Source: an uncultured Verrucomicrobiota bacterium (GTDB lineage: Bacteria; Verrucomicrobiota; Verrucomicrobiia; Limisphaerales; UBA9464). Taken from it: a stretch of 35,089 bases of DNA. The notes under the pieces are model-generated. The model had not been told where the DNA came from and did no database searches. It saw nothing but the letters and a program-made list of their open reading frames with translations. The stretch covers positions 1-35,089 of the forward strand of contig CAIOKD010000176.1 of the NCBI GenBank assembly GCA_903858835.1, written 5' to 3'. A program made the translations under genes and the position numbers. Below are positions 25,981-34,873 of the stretch, one piece after another (within the stretch, counting starts at the first letter, position 1; each line of letters opens with the position of its first letter).

Positions 25981-26600
25981 ATGTACCCTTACAGGACCCT
26001 TCCGGACCGGTCCACCCGCGTTCCGAAACTCATCCCCAATGGGTCTGTATCGCCTTCAAAGTCCGTCTTCGAAGCAGGTTCTCGAAAAGACCCTGCGTCT
26101 ACTGCGATCCTCTATCCCGGGAACGGACACCGAAGCGTGGTCCGGCGTTGGAAGCACGTCGCACGGAGCCTCGTAGAATTGCCATGGATGCTCGAGTGGT
26201 ATCGTTCCCTCGAGCATCCCACACTTCAGGCGGCCACCGCGATCCGGCCGCGGCTCTCCACCAAGCTCCAGCGCCCCTACCTGACCCGGCGCCATGGATT
26301 CGCCGCAAAATTGGCGGCCCTCGAGACCCATCACGCCTTCGTCACCGCCCACCTTCTGGGGAGCGCGTTGCAGGCCATCTACCGCGACCCGGGCCTCGAA
26401 CTGGGACGATTGCCCCTCAAGGAGGAGCGATCCCTGGTCATCCGCCTCTGGCACACTGATCGCCACGAGAAGGAGGGGGTCTCTGCTTTGGCGTATTCCT
26501 CGCACCGTCCGAGACCCTGAACTTCCGCCCAGCTTCGGTCCCATTGGCAGGCCTTGATCACGCCGACGGCCCCAGGGGCTCCCTCCCAGCCTTGACCGCC
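25981..26600 (+). pseudogene. Broken DUF535 (VirK/YbjX-like) gene
   Basis: The reading frame from ATG 25981 to the stop at 26520 encodes a DUF535-like N-terminal and middle part: LPWMLEWYRSLEHPTLQAA, RPRLSTKLQRPYLTRRHGFA, LETHHAFVTAHLLG and RHEKEG. It then runs into an early stop. The expected continuation appears in another frame from about 26480 (LCFGVFLAPS, then VPLAGLDHADGPRGSLPALT), so a frameshift has occurred, most likely at the run of five G at 26475-26479. The resemblance stops near 26600, where the opposite-strand peptidase gene begins, so the last third is missing too. The 5' part (about 25981-26150) also has unfamiliar coding. DUF535 proteins are mostly proteobacterial, so the gene may have been acquired. 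It is a remnant, or partly a sequencing error. Nothing else was seen between 25724 and 25980. Confidence 0.6.
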
Positions 26601-27407
26601 TCAGGGCGCGGCCGGCCGAGGCTTCTCGGACACGGGCACCGGGGCTGCGGAATTGGGCACGCCCCAGAGTCGGGCCAGGAGCCGTTCCGTGTCGGGATCG
26701 GCCTTCGCCAATTCGGACCTGTCGAACGGGAAGAAGTCGTTGCGCGAGAAGAAGGCCTCGGAGGTCTCGGCGAAGAACTCCATCGGATTGACCAGCGCGT
26801 AGGCGCGGTCTTGGTGAACTCGCCCCGCCTCGTCGCGCCGGGCGACGCGGTCGTAGGTCTTGCTGGCTGAGGCCCGTGCATGGGCCCGTTTCAATTCCGG
26901 GTTGTCGAACCCGCCAGGCAACACGCGGTCATGGTAGGCATGGGCCAGTTCGTGGAGCGCGAAATTCGGCATTCGCCGGGTCTCGGCCTCGAACTCGGGG
27001 ATGTTCGTGAACTCCACCGCCTTGGCCATGGCGGGATCGCGATGGTGGGCGGCCAACCAACCCCGGTCGGGATGGTACTCGGCCCGCGGGCCCACGCCGG
27101 GATAGGCCGGCGAAAACCACAGGGGCACCTCGCGGAGTCGCTTCACCGGTTCGGCGGGCACCACCCGCACGATCTCGTCGAGTTGACGTTCCAACAGCAT
27201 GAGGGCCCGGCGGGTCTCCTCGGGGTTCCGCTCGAGCAGGCGGACGTCCACGCGCACCGTCCATCCGGAAACCACCCGGATCCGATGGGTCTCCGCCGTC
27301 GCGACCGGCTTGTCGGCGGCGTCGGTCGCGGCCGGGACGATGCCTGCCAGGACGGACAGGAGCGCTGCGGATAGAACCCAATGAATGCCGGGGATGCGGG
27401 GGATCAT
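26601..27407 (-). CDS. Exported zinc metallopeptidase-like protein (HExxH)
   Basis: This 268-residue protein has a signal peptide (IHWVLSAALLSVLAGIVPAA). The zinc motif HELAHAYHD (152-160) supplies two histidines and the catalytic glutamate. The downstream NPMEFFAETSEAFF offers Glu210 or Glu214 as the third ligand, a pattern shared with lethal-factor-like and similar gluzincins. The N-terminal part (RVVSGWTVRVDVRLLERNPEETRRAL, LWFSPAYPGVGPRAEYHPD) resembles a family of secreted PVC proteins without a named function. It probably acts in the periplasm; the substrate is unknown. The start ATG 27407 is chosen because it begins the signal; the longer in-frame ORF up to 27737 covers an intergenic region and part of the opposite gene. 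It is divergent from the prepilin-like gene. Confidence 0.85.
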   Translation of the reverse strand: MIPRIPGIHWVLSAALLSVLAGIVPAATDAADKPVATAETHRIRVVSGWTVRVDVRLLERNPEETRRALMLLERQLDEIVRVVPAEPVKRLREVPLWFSPAYPGVGPRAEYHPDRGWLAAHHRDPAMAKAVEFTNIPEFEAETRRMPNFALHELAHAYHDRVLPGGFDNPELKRAHARASASKTYDRVARRDEAGRVHQDRAYALVNPMEFFAETSEAFFSRNDFFPFDRSELAKADPDTERLLARLWGVPNSAAPVPVSEKPRPAAP

Positions 27408-27536
27408 GGTCGATGCAGGCGACCGGATCGAAAGGAACCCGAGGCCGCCCTTGCGAGCATCGTGTGAGGAACCTCGGGAAAAGACAGTCCGGATCGGAAG
27501 GCGGTCCCCTGTCGATGCCCCGAACAAAACACCTCT

Positions 27537-27542
27537 TTGACA
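27537..27542 (+). promoter_or_regulatory. Possible -35-like TTGACA upstream of prepilin-like gene
   Basis: TTGACA, within TTTGACAG, lies 34 bp before ATG 27577. The same TTTGACAG occurs 45 bp before the other prepilin-like gene. No good -10 box is visible at the expected spacing, so the sequence could be a -35 box or another shared upstream element. Confidence 0.25.
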
Positions 27543-27576
27543 GACTACAGCGACCGGAGTGCCATCTCCCATCCCC

Positions 27577-28302
27577 ATGAATGCTCCCCGGCCTTCCCCG
27601 GCAACGGTACGTCCGAGCGGCTTCACGTTGATCGAGTTGCTGGTGGTGATCGCCATCATCGCCATCCTGGCCGGGATGCTCCTCCCCGCGCTGTCGCGGG
27701 CCAAGGCCAGGGCCCAACGGGTCAAGTGCACGAGCAACGAAAAGCAGATCGTCCTGGGCTATCTGCTCTACGCGGGCGACCAGAACGACTCGCTGCCGGT
27801 GGCCGGGACCGAGGCTCCGGTCGGCTCCGGTTGGGTGGCTCCCAGCCGTTGGTTCGCCGAGATCTCCACCTACATCGCCACCGACAACCGCAACTTCACC
27901 AACCTCGTCGCCAAGGACAAGGTGGTGGCCTGCCCTGTCGCCAAGATCGGCACCAATGTGATTCCGGCCACGGTGCCGGGCTACCAGGGCTATGGCGGGT
28001 ACGGACACAACTACGCCTACCTGGGCTACACGCCCGCCGACCGGGTGAAGGCCTCGATCATCACCAAGCCCTCCGACACCGTCCTCAATGGCGACGGGCT
28101 CGATCCCACCAAGGGCCTGGAGTGGTGGAACTACGGATACCTCTACCCCCCAAGCCTCGGCGTGGCGCTATTCCGGTACGTGCGGCACGGCGATGGCGGC
28201 AACTACGCCTGGGCCGACGGCCACACGGCCCCGATGCCTTGGAAGTTGCTCTCCAAGGGGGCCAACGGAAAGGTCGACTGGTACTACCAGCCGGGCCAAT
28301 AG
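27577..28302 (+). CDS. Prepilin-like protein with N-terminal methylation helix and H-x-DG motif
   Basis: This 241-residue pseudopilin-like protein has the cleavage/methylation site [19 protein letters not shown] at about residues 15-32, which prepilin peptidase would cut after Gly15, followed by the verrucomicrobial helix [15 protein letters not shown]. The globular part ends with [13 protein letters not shown], the H-x9-DG-type signature of the large PVC families of such proteins. It could be a surface or secretion-related pseudopilin; no assembly machinery is encoded nearby. ATG 27577 is chosen; GTG 27559 is in frame and equally possible. It is related to the minus-strand gene at 29757-30524. 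The gap to the next plus-strand gene is short (67 bp), so the two may be cotranscribed. Confidence 0.92.
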   Translation: MNAPRPSPATVRPSGFTLIELLVVIAIIAILAGMLLPALSRAKARAQRVKCTSNEKQIVLGYLLYAGDQNDSLPVAGTEAPVGSGWVAPSRWFAEISTYIATDNRNFTNLVAKDKVVACPVAKIGTNVIPATVPGYQGYGGYGHNYAYLGYTPADRVKASIITKPSDTVLNGDGLDPTKGLEWWNYGYLYPPSLGVALFRYVRHGDGGNYAWADGHTAPMPWKLLSKGANGKVDWYYQPGQ

Positions 28303-28369
28303 CACCCGCGGGATGCTCCCGAGGATTGCCGCTTGCTCCCGGAGGCCGATCACCGCTTTTCTGGCGCGC

Positions 28370-29704
28370 ATGAGTGGCCCTGCCGATGCGGACCCGCTCC
28401 CTCGGTCCCGGCGCCGGGGCCGCCTGCCTGTTGCCTCCCTCCTGCTGCTCTCCAGCTGCCTTCACCGGGATCCCGGAACGCAGCACCCCACCCGACCGCT
28501 CGCCCCCCTTCTCACGGACGCCGGTCCTCACGTGCGGTCGGTCGTGGCGAAGGCCGATGCACACCGCCTGCAGATCCTGATCTCCGAGGTCGTGGAGCAG
28601 TCGGGCCGACCCGCCCATCTGAGGTCGATGGGTTTCCGGGTCGGCGCCGAATACTTCTATCCGGCCAGCAGCATCAAGCTGTGCGCCGCGGTCGCGGCCC
28701 TCCAAGAGGTGGAGCGCCTGGAACGGGAACACGGGATCACCGGCCTGGTGGACGCGCCGCTGGAGATCGCGCCGCTGTTCCCGGGCGACTCCGCGCAATC
28801 CTTCGATCCCGAGCCTCCGGCCACCAGACCCATCACCGTGGCCCGCGAGGTCCGCAAGCTCGCGCTGGTGTCGGACAACCGGGCCTTCAACCGCCTCTAC
28901 GACCTGGTGGGCCATGAAGGGCTGAACCGATCGATGCATGCGCTCGGACTGTCGTCAGTGGTCATCAACCACCGACTGTCGGACCCGCGCGACATCCCGG
29001 ACCCCACGGCCAGCGCCGCGGTGGTCTTCCGTCGACCGGAGGGATCGGGGAGCGGTGAGGCGGGTTCCCATGCGGTGGCCATCCCGGCCCGGACCAGCCC
29101 GTGGCGTCTCAACAACTCCGGCCCGCGCCTGCAGGTGGGCATGGCGTACCTGCGTTCCCGGCGCACCACCGCCACCGCAGCCCCGGGTGCAGAGCCCGCG
29201 ATCGAGACGGTGCCGGAACCGATGGACTTCAGCACCCGCAACGGCATCTCGTTGGTCGACTTGCAGCACCTCCTGGTGAAGCTCGTCCGCCCGGACATCC
29301 CCCTGCCCGGCGCAGCCCTCGATCTCTCGGAAGACCACCGACGGTTGCTCGTCGACGCCTTGACCCGGTACCCGCGCGAGTCCTCCGAACCGCGGTATTC
29401 CGCGACCGAATTCCCCGACGAGTACTGCAAGTTCCTGCTGTCCGGCGTTCGACGGATCCTGCCCGACACCCGGCCCGGTCACCGTGTGGAGATCACCGGC
29501 AAGATCGGCCGCGCCTATGGATTCACGATCGAGAACAGCTGCCTGCGCAACCCGGCCAACGGACGCACGGTGTTCGTGACGGCCGCGATCTACACCAACG
29601 ACGACGGCGTCCTGAACGACGACCGCTACGAATACGAGGCGATCGCCGATCCGTTCATGGCCGACCTCGGCGAATGGGTCACCCGCCGCTGGCTGCACCG
29701 GTAG
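28370..29704 (+). CDS. Class A beta-lactamase-like serine hydrolase lipoprotein
   Basis: This 444-residue protein has a lipoprotein signal (LPVASLLLLSSC, lipid cysteine Cys30). The three motifs of the penicillin-recognising fold are present: SxxK as S100-S-I-K103, SDN as Ser168-Asp169-Asn170 (LVSDNRAFNRL), and KIG at 378-380 (ITGKIGRAYGF) in place of the usual KTG. The segment between residues 190 and 300 is longer than in true beta-lactamases. It may be a peptidoglycan- or ester-active enzyme; there is no evidence that it hydrolyses antibiotics. ATG 28370 is chosen because it places the lipobox about 20 residues in; ATG 28313 is in frame and possible. It follows the prepilin-like gene. The neighbouring gene is convergent, stopping 52 bp away. 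Confidence 0.87.
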   Translation: MSGPADADPLPRSRRRGRLPVASLLLLSSCLHRDPGTQHPTRPLAPLLTDAGPHVRSVVAKADAHRLQILISEVVEQSGRPAHLRSMGFRVGAEYFYPASSIKLCAAVAALQEVERLEREHGITGLVDAPLEIAPLFPGDSAQSFDPEPPATRPITVAREVRKLALVSDNRAFNRLYDLVGHEGLNRSMHALGLSSVVINHRLSDPRDIPDPTASAAVVFRRPEGSGSGEAGSHAVAIPARTSPWRLNNSGPRLQVGMAYLRSRRTTATAAPGAEPAIETVPEPMDFSTRNGISLVDLQHLLVKLVRPDIPLPGAALDLSEDHRRLLVDALTRYPRESSEPRYSATEFPDEYCKFLLSGVRRILPDTRPGHRVEITGKIGRAYGFTIENSCLRNPANGRTVFVTAAIYTNDDGVLNDDRYEYEAIADPFMADLGEWVTRRWLHR

Positions 29705-29756
29705 GGTTGCGCGGAGGCACGGGCGGGCCTGACAGACGTGGACCCATGCCGCGGGT

Positions 29757-30524
29757 TCAATCGAGGACGCTCTTGTAGCAGCGGGTGTCGGGACTGCGCT
29801 GGTCGTCGTCCTCCTTGCCCGAGGAGCCGTCGATCAGGCCGAAATCGCGGGCTCGGAGCACCTTCGCCTTCCGGTACTCGGCGTGACCATCGACGAAGAG
29901 CAGATTGCCGCCCTGGTTGTGCAGCGACGAATACCAGTCCAACCCGGGCTTGAGGTTGACGTGCCAGAAGGTGAACTGCCCGTTGCAGAGGCCGAAATCG
30001 GACCCCAGTCCCGGTCGCAGGGCCGTGTAGCTGACCAATCGGATGGTCTCCTGGCAGAAGACCAGGTCGCTGGGATTGCGGACCGCATCCATCGGGCGCT
30101 CCATGACCACCGCGTTCGGGAGGTAGCCGGTGGCGCTGTTGGTGGTGGCGTCGGATCCGTCGCCGGGCTTCTTGGCCGAGGGACAGGCGTAGACCTTGGA
30201 ACTCTGGCCCTGGGCCGAACCCTGGAGGTAGGGCGCGATCGCGTAGAGGCAGTTGTTCTGCCACCCGGGGCCCTTGGGATTCATGAAATCCGGGACCTGC
30301 GAAGCCCTCGGAGGCAGGCGCTTGTGGTCGCCCTCGTAGAGCAACAGGGCGATGCCCATTTGTCTCAGGTTGCCCAGGCACTGGGTCTGCCGGGCCCGCT
30401 CCTTCGCCTTGGCCAAGGCCGGCAGGAGCATTCCCGCCAGGATCGCGATGATGGCGATGACCACCAGCAACTCGATGAGGGTGAATCCCGGACGCCGAAG
30501 CGGGACGGAGCGCTGCACATTCAT
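29757..30524 (-). CDS. Prepilin-like protein with N-terminal methylation helix and H-x-DG motif (second copy)
   Basis: This 255-residue protein has the cleavage site [19 protein letters not shown] after [12 protein letters not shown], followed by [19 protein letters not shown]. The C-terminal part has [17 protein letters not shown], the DG signature. The two prepilin-like proteins in this window share the helix and the general plan but differ in the globular part, so they are paralogues and not a recent duplication. The likely fate is processing by prepilin peptidase and display in the envelope. The start is ATG 30524. A TTTGACAG element lies 45 bp upstream, as in the other copy. The upstream gene on the same strand is DUF2200, 106 bp away. 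Confidence 0.92.
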   Translation of the reverse strand: MNVQRSVPLRRPGFTLIELLVVIAIIAILAGMLLPALAKAKERARQTQCLGNLRQMGIALLLYEGDHKRLPPRASQVPDFMNPKGPGWQNNCLYAIAPYLQGSAQGQSSKVYACPSAKKPGDGSDATTNSATGYLPNAVVMERPMDAVRNPSDLVFCQETIRLVSYTALRPGLGSDFGLCNGQFTFWHVNLKPGLDWYSSLHNQGGNLLFVDGHAEYRKAKVLRARDFGLIDGSSGKEDDDQRSPDTRCYKSVLD

Positions 30525-30569
30525 GGTTTTCGGGGAGTGAGACGACGTTGCCCGCGCCGATCCTCCGCT

Positions 30570-30575
30570 GTCAAA
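30570..30575 (-). promoter_or_regulatory. Possible -35-like TTGACA upstream of second prepilin-like gene
   Basis: TTGACA on the minus strand, within TTTGACAG, lies 45 bp before ATG 30524. It matches the element before the other prepilin-like gene at 27537-27542. No convincing -10 box follows, so the role is uncertain. Confidence 0.25.
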
Positions 30576-30630
30576 CCTCTGAAGGGTCCTGTCCCGACTC
30601 TCCGCGAATGTCCCCAGAAAGCACGACGGC

Positions 30631-30987
30631 TCACGGAGCGCGCCTCAGGATCTTCTCCAGGGGTCGCGCCTTGGCCAACTCATCGACCAGCTTGTCGAGG
30701 CGACGGATCTCGCGCATGAGCGGTTCCTCGACCGTCTCGACCCGAACGCCGCAGACCACGCCCTGGATCAGGGTCCGCAGCGGGTTCAAGGCGGGCGCCT
30801 TCTCGAAGAACGCCTTGAAGTCGGTCCCGTTGGCCAACTGTTCCTCGAGCGCCGCCTGGCTATGGCCGGTCAACCAGCGGACGACCTCGTCCAATTCTGC
30901 GCGGGTCCGCCCCTTCTTCTCCACCTTGGCAAGGTAGAGAGGATACACGCGGGCGAAACTCGTCCGGTAGATGCGATGCTCCTTCAT
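30631..30987 (-). CDS. DUF2200 domain protein
   Basis: This small cytoplasmic protein of 118 residues has no signal and matches the DUF2200 family over its whole length: [41 protein letters not shown] at the start and [53 protein letters not shown] after it. The function of the family is unknown; its fold is thought to resemble DNA-binding or transport-associated proteins, but this is not established. The start is ATG 30987. An upstream in-frame extension to 31470 would cover the divergent membrane-protein gene and is a shadow. Confidence 0.92.
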   Translation of the reverse strand: MKEHRIYRTSFARVYPLYLAKVEKKGRTRAELDEVVRWLTGHSQAALEEQLANGTDFKAFFEKAPALNPLRTLIQGVVCGVRVETVEEPLMREIRRLDKLVDELAKARPLEKILRRAP

Positions 30988-31098
30988 GGCGAACGGAGGT
31001 GGACTCTGACGTCCCGCGCGGCGTCTGGCCACACTCCGATACCCGACCGGCACGCCGGATCCAAAAACGGGGTTGCCTCCACTCCGGAGCCTGTCCCC

Positions 31099-31968
31099 AT
31101 GTATGGAGTGCTCCGACGCCCAGAAACGACCCCGCCACCCGCGACCGCCCTCTGGCCGCATCTGAACCGCCGGGAAAAGGCGGTGCTGGCGGGCGTGATC
31201 CTCGGATGGGCCCTGATCCCCCTCGGGGTGTTCTACGGAGCGCCGTCCTGGGCGGACCGGATCGGCCTCGTGATGGTGGTGGGTCTTGTGGTGGCCTCGG
31301 CGGCGGTGGTCGCGCTGTTCTTCGGCGCGGCTCGACGACTCGACCGGGAATGTCGCCGTCGCCTCGAGGCCCAGGGTTTTCTCACCGTTGCCCTGGGCCC
31401 GGAGTTGCTGACGACCTGGGTCCCCATCGAGCATCGGAACCTTCCCGCACCGCGGTTCGATGGTTTCCACGACGGCGGGAATGCTTCAGGATATCAGCGC
31501 GCGCGAGGTGACCTCCGGTGCACCGTGTATGGGTATTCCTGCGGCCAGGGCGAGTTCCGTTTCACATTCACGGTGGCCCGACTGGAAAGCCCTCGGTGGG
31601 CCTGGCCCGAATTCTCATCGGCGATGGGGTCCCGGTGGTTGCAGATCCAATCGATCCCCCACTGGCATCGGGTCTCCTCGCCCGAGGACCCGGAGTTCTC
31701 GGAGGCCTGCTGGCTGCAGGCCCCGGATCCGAAAGCCATCGCCCATGATTTCCCCCCGGAAGCCCGGGCGTGGGTGCTCCGACATCCGGAATTCCGCATC
31801 CACGCTGCGGGCCCGGTGCTGATGCTGTATTCGAATCGGTATCGCCTCATCCCCGGGGAGGCCGAGACCTTCATCGACCGTGCCGACCGGATGACGGCCG
31901 AAGGTGCCGAACTCTTTCGACAGCCCCTGCCCCGCTCACCCATCGGCGATGGGACCCCAGCTCCCTGA
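31099..31968 (+). CDS. Membrane protein of unknown function with two N-terminal helices
   Basis: The family is not recognised. The 289-residue product has two membrane helices (about 27-47, [20 protein letters not shown], and 54-77, [23 protein letters not shown]) and a large soluble C-terminal part with beta-strand character ([68 protein letters not shown]). The topology suggests a short periplasmic turn and a soluble domain in the cytoplasm, but orientation is uncertain. The start is ATG 31099; the in-frame upstream ORF to 30862 is inside the divergent DUF2200 gene. The stop is 98 bp before the sulfatase start, so cotranscription is possible. Confidence 0.8.
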   Translation: MYGVLRRPETTPPPATALWPHLNRREKAVLAGVILGWALIPLGVFYGAPSWADRIGLVMVVGLVVASAAVVALFFGAARRLDRECRRRLEAQGFLTVALGPELLTTWVPIEHRNLPAPRFDGFHDGGNASGYQRARGDLRCTVYGYSCGQGEFRFTFTVARLESPRWAWPEFSSAMGSRWLQIQSIPHWHRVSSPEDPEFSEACWLQAPDPKAIAHDFPPEARAWVLRHPEFRIHAAGPVLMLYSNRYRLIPGEAETFIDRADRMTAEGAELFRQPLPRSPIGDGTPAP

Positions 31969-32066
31969 ATCGGAATCCCCGACCGGATCACCCGCATCCC
32001 GATAGGCATGCCGCTTGGGATTTGCGGGCGGCCCGCAGGCTGCCCATCCTCGCCCGCGTGATCCCG

Positions 32067-33545
32067 ATGAATGGCCTCCTGCACGCGTGCCCGGGCTTCC
32101 TCTCCCTGATCCGCCGGCTTCGGTGGATCGTCCTGGGCGCCGTCCTGGCAGGCGTATGGGCCCGGTCGGCCACCGCCGGCCAGCGGCCCCCCAACGTGCT
32201 GGTCATCCTCACCGACGACCAGCGGTGGGATGCCATGAGCTGCGCCGGCAATCGCCTCGTGCGGACCCCGAACATGGACCGCCTCGCCGCCGAGGGCGTC
32301 CGCTTCGCCAACGTCTTCGTCACCACCTCGCTCTGTTCGCCCAGCCGGGCCTCGCTCCTCAGCGGCCAGTACGCCCGACAGCACCGGGTGTTGAACAACT
32401 TCACCGAATACCCGAACGACCTCCCCGGCTACCCGCGCCGCCTCAAGGACGCCGGTTACGAGACCGCCTACATCGGCAAGTGGCACATGGGCGAAGACAA
32501 CGACGAGCGACGCCCCGGCTTCGACCATTGGTTCAGCCATCGGGGCCAGGGCAACTACTTCGACAACGAATTCAACGACGATGGAACCCGTCGCAAGGTG
32601 CCCGGCTACTACACCACCGTCGTCACCGACCACGCCGTCGAATGGCTCAGCAAGCCGCACGACCGCCCCTTCCTGCTGATCCTCGGCCAAAAAGCGCCCC
32701 ACGGCGGCCCCATCCAGCCCGAGCCGCGCTTCGAGCACGCCCTCGACCATGTCCGCATCCCGCGACCCGCCAACGCCGACGATTACGCCGCCCCGGACAA
32801 GCCCGCCTGGCTCAAGGAAAGCTACCCCACCTGGCACGGCCTCGGCGGTCCGCTCTACGGTCAGAAGGAATACGACCGCTTCGTCCGCGCCTACCTCGCC
32901 ACCCTCCTCTCGGTCGACGAAAGCATCGGCCGGATCTACGAGACCCTCCGCTCCCTCGGGCAGCTCGACCACACGGTCGTCATCTTCACCAGCGACAACG
33001 GATTCGTGCTGGGCGAGCACGGGCGCGTCGACAAGCGCACGGCCTACGAGGAGAGCCTGCGCATCCCCCTGCTCGTGCGATACCCACCGCTCGCGCGGGC
33101 CGGAACCGTGATCAGCAACCTGGTCACCTCCCTCGACCTCGCCCCCAGCATCATCGACCTGGCCGGCACCCGCCCCCTGCGCGACATCCACGGCGCCTCG
33201 TGGAAACCGCTGCTGGGCGGCAAGCCGACCCGCTGGCGCGAGTCCTTCCTCTACGAATACAACTTCGAGAAGCAGTTCCCCTACACCCCGAATGTCCGCG
33301 CCCTCCGCACGGCCGATTGGAAGTTCATCCGCTATCCCCATGGCGACGGATCGCCGGACCACTTCACCGCCGAGCTCTACGACCTGGTCCGCGATCCACT
33401 GGAGCAGCACAACCTGATCACCGACCCACGCTTCGCCTCGCAGCGCCGCCGGATGGAGCGCGAACTCGAGAAGCTCTCCCGTCGCATCGGACCGGACCGG
33501 ATGCCCGTCTACGAAGGCATCACCAACGTGTTGCCCAAGTACTGA
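32067..33545 (+). CDS. Exported sulfatase (formylglycine type)
   Basis: This 492-residue arylsulfatase-family protein has a signal (LRWIVLGAVLAGVWARSATA). The metal-binding DDQRWD is at 50-55. The modified cysteine lies in CSPSR (90-94), the CxPxR motif that an FGE enzyme or anSME converts to formylglycine. Further conserved blocks are TAYIGKWHMGEDN, HGGPIQPE, SDNGFVLGEHG and the C-terminal YDLVRDPLEQHNLITDP. It hydrolyses sulfate esters, probably of polysaccharides; resemblance to heparan- or N-acetylglucosamine-6-sulfatases is possible but the substrate is not determined. ATG 32067 is chosen; GTG 32058 is also in frame. The following isomerase gene is 92 bp downstream on the same strand. 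No sulfatase-maturing enzyme is encoded in the window. Confidence 0.94.
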   Translation: MNGLLHACPGFLSLIRRLRWIVLGAVLAGVWARSATAGQRPPNVLVILTDDQRWDAMSCAGNRLVRTPNMDRLAAEGVRFANVFVTTSLCSPSRASLLSGQYARQHRVLNNFTEYPNDLPGYPRRLKDAGYETAYIGKWHMGEDNDERRPGFDHWFSHRGQGNYFDNEFNDDGTRRKVPGYYTTVVTDHAVEWLSKPHDRPFLLILGQKAPHGGPIQPEPRFEHALDHVRIPRPANADDYAAPDKPAWLKESYPTWHGLGGPLYGQKEYDRFVRAYLATLLSVDESIGRIYETLRSLGQLDHTVVIFTSDNGFVLGEHGRVDKRTAYEESLRIPLLVRYPPLARAGTVISNLVTSLDLAPSIIDLAGTRPLRDIHGASWKPLLGGKPTRWRESFLYEYNFEKQFPYTPNVRALRTADWKFIRYPHGDGSPDHFTAELYDLVRDPLEQHNLITDPRFASQRRRMERELEKLSRRIGPDRMPVYEGITNVLPKY

Positions 33546-33637
33546 CCCCACGCAATCTCACGGAAGAAGGGTTGGGCGAGGCTTGAGTGTTGAGAGTTGG
33601 AGCGAGCTTCGCTTCCATATCGCTGGTTCCCGATCCC

Positions 33638-34510
33638 ATGAACACCTTCTCCCTCCTCCGCCTCACGGCTCTGGCATCCCTGATCACCCTGGCCGGTTCG
33701 CTCTGGGCCGAACCCATCCCGGCCGAGTACCGCATCGGCGGGTTCGCCATCGGCTGCCAAGCCTACACCTTCAACCGGTTCACCGCCTTCGAGGCGATCG
33801 AGAAGACCGAGGCGGCAGGCGGCAAGGTCATCGAGTTCTACCCCGGACAGGCGCTGAGCCCGGACGACCGCGCCACCAAGGTGGGGCATGACATGTCCGC
33901 CGAAGCCCTCCAGAAGCTCAAGGCCAAGGTCCAGAAGCACGGACTCAAGGCGGTCAACTACGGCGTGGTGGGCATCCCGAAGGAGGCCGCGGCGGCCCGG
34001 AAGCTCTTCCAGTTCGCCAAGGACCTGGGCCTCTACGCCATCACCACCGAATCTACCGACACCATCGACACCTTCGAGCCGCTCGTGAAGGAGTTCGACA
34101 TCCGGGTGGCTTTCCACAACCACGCCCAGCAACCCAAGAACCCAGCCTACAAGATCTGGGATCCGAAGTGGGTGGCCGACCTCGTTCGCAACCGCGACTC
34201 CCGCATCGGCGCCTGCGCCGACATCGGCCACTGGCAGACCAGCGGCATCAAGGCGGTGGACGGACTGCGGATGCTCGAGGGCCGGGTGATCTCGCTGCAC
34301 GCCAAAGAGCGCGAGAAGCTCGGGCCGGGTCAGCGCGACATGATCTTCGGGACGGGCTCGACCGACATGGGTGCGGTCCTCGCCGAACTGCGCCGCCAGA
34401 AGTTCGACGGCAACATCAGCTGCGAGTACGAGTTCAACTGGGATCACTCCGTGCCCGACGTGGCCCAGTGCATCGGCTTCGTCCGCGGCTGGACCGCCGC
34501 CCACCGGTGA
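33638..34510 (+). CDS. Exported sugar phosphate isomerase/epimerase (AP-endonuclease-2 family)
   Basis: This 290-residue TIM-barrel protein has a signal peptide (LLRLTALASLITLAGSLWA). Family landmarks are FAIGCQAYTFNRF, KVIEFYPG, VAFHNHAQQP, ACADIGHWQTSG (Asp ligand and the following His), RVISLHAKERE and the final glutamate in CEYEFNW. These supply the His/Asp/Glu metal site of xylose-isomerase-like enzymes. Such exported members are common in PVC bacteria beside sulfatases and ThuA proteins, and a role in periplasmic sugar handling is inferred; the substrate is unknown. ATG 33638 is chosen because it begins the signal; ATG 33587 is possible. The stop is 45 bp before the terminal repeat cluster. 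Confidence 0.92.
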   Translation: MNTFSLLRLTALASLITLAGSLWAEPIPAEYRIGGFAIGCQAYTFNRFTAFEAIEKTEAAGGKVIEFYPGQALSPDDRATKVGHDMSAEALQKLKAKVQKHGLKAVNYGVVGIPKEAAAARKLFQFAKDLGLYAITTESTDTIDTFEPLVKEFDIRVAFHNHAQQPKNPAYKIWDPKWVADLVRNRDSRIGACADIGHWQTSGIKAVDGLRMLEGRVISLHAKEREKLGPGQRDMIFGTGSTDMGAVLAELRRQKFDGNISCEYEFNWDHSVPDVAQCIGFVRGWTAAHR

Positions 34511-34555
34511 TGCGGTGACGAATCAGCGCCCAAAGACCCCACCGATCCGCTTTGG

Positions 34556-34638
34556 GCGGTACTGGACTCCGGTCTTGCCCGCAAAATGGGCATCCTGCGT
34601 CCAGAGCGGGGACGGGGTCAGGGAACGATTTCCGATTT
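34556..34638 (+). repeat. Left arm of a perfect 83-bp inverted repeat
   Basis: These 83 bases are the exact reverse complement of 35007-35089. The arm begins GCGGTACTGGACTCC, contains GGGGACGGGGTCAGGG and ends CGATTTCCGATTT. It overlaps the first of two 49-bp direct repeats. The two arms enclose 368 bp, including an inverted copy of the repeat found at 1-230. There is no transposase inside. Confidence 0.95.
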
Positions 34639-34703
34639 TGGATCAGCGGGTGGTGCGGGGACGGGGTCAGGGAACGATTTCCGATTTTGGATCAGCGGGT
34701 GGT
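34606..34703 (+). repeat. Two perfect 49-bp tandem direct repeats
   Basis: Bases 34606-34654 and 34655-34703 are identical, back to back. Each contains GGGGACGGGGTCAGGGAAC and CGATTTCCGATTTTGGATC. The first 33 bases of each unit, ending CGATTTCCGATTT, also occur at the inner end of the right inverted arm. This is a third, oppositely oriented, partial copy. Confidence 0.95.
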
Positions 34704-34756
34704 GGTTGAAGATCCTATATCCGAGGATGGCCGGATCGATTCCGCGCCCCAGACTC

Positions 34757-34873
34757 GGCTCCGCAGGGCCAGACCTGCGCGCGCAGGGAAGCTCGGGGAA
34801 GGAACGGCTTTCGCGCTGCGCGCAAGGGGAGGGGTTGATCGCTTCCAGTGCTTGCTCCGATCTGGTCCCGCTA
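34757..34873 (-). repeat. Diverged, inverted copy of the 5'-end dispersed repeat
   Basis: On the plus strand this stretch reads GGAAGCTCGGGGAAGGA, then TTTCGCGCTGCGCGCAAGGG, then GTTGATCGCTTCCAGTGCTT. This is the reverse complement of the repeat at 1-230 with substitutions and small indels. It lies between the arms of the terminal inverted repeat. In translation it reads as GKLGEGTAFALRARGG, a spurious peptide also produced by the 5' copies. Confidence 0.8.

Noticed and set aside
26544-26870. A separate small plus-strand gene
   Set aside because: Its first part is the frameshifted DUF535 remnant and the rest is the mirror of the metallopeptidase gene.
31494-33551. A 685-codon open frame on the minus strand
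   Set aside because: It is antisense to the sulfatase and part of the membrane-protein gene, with no motif of its own.
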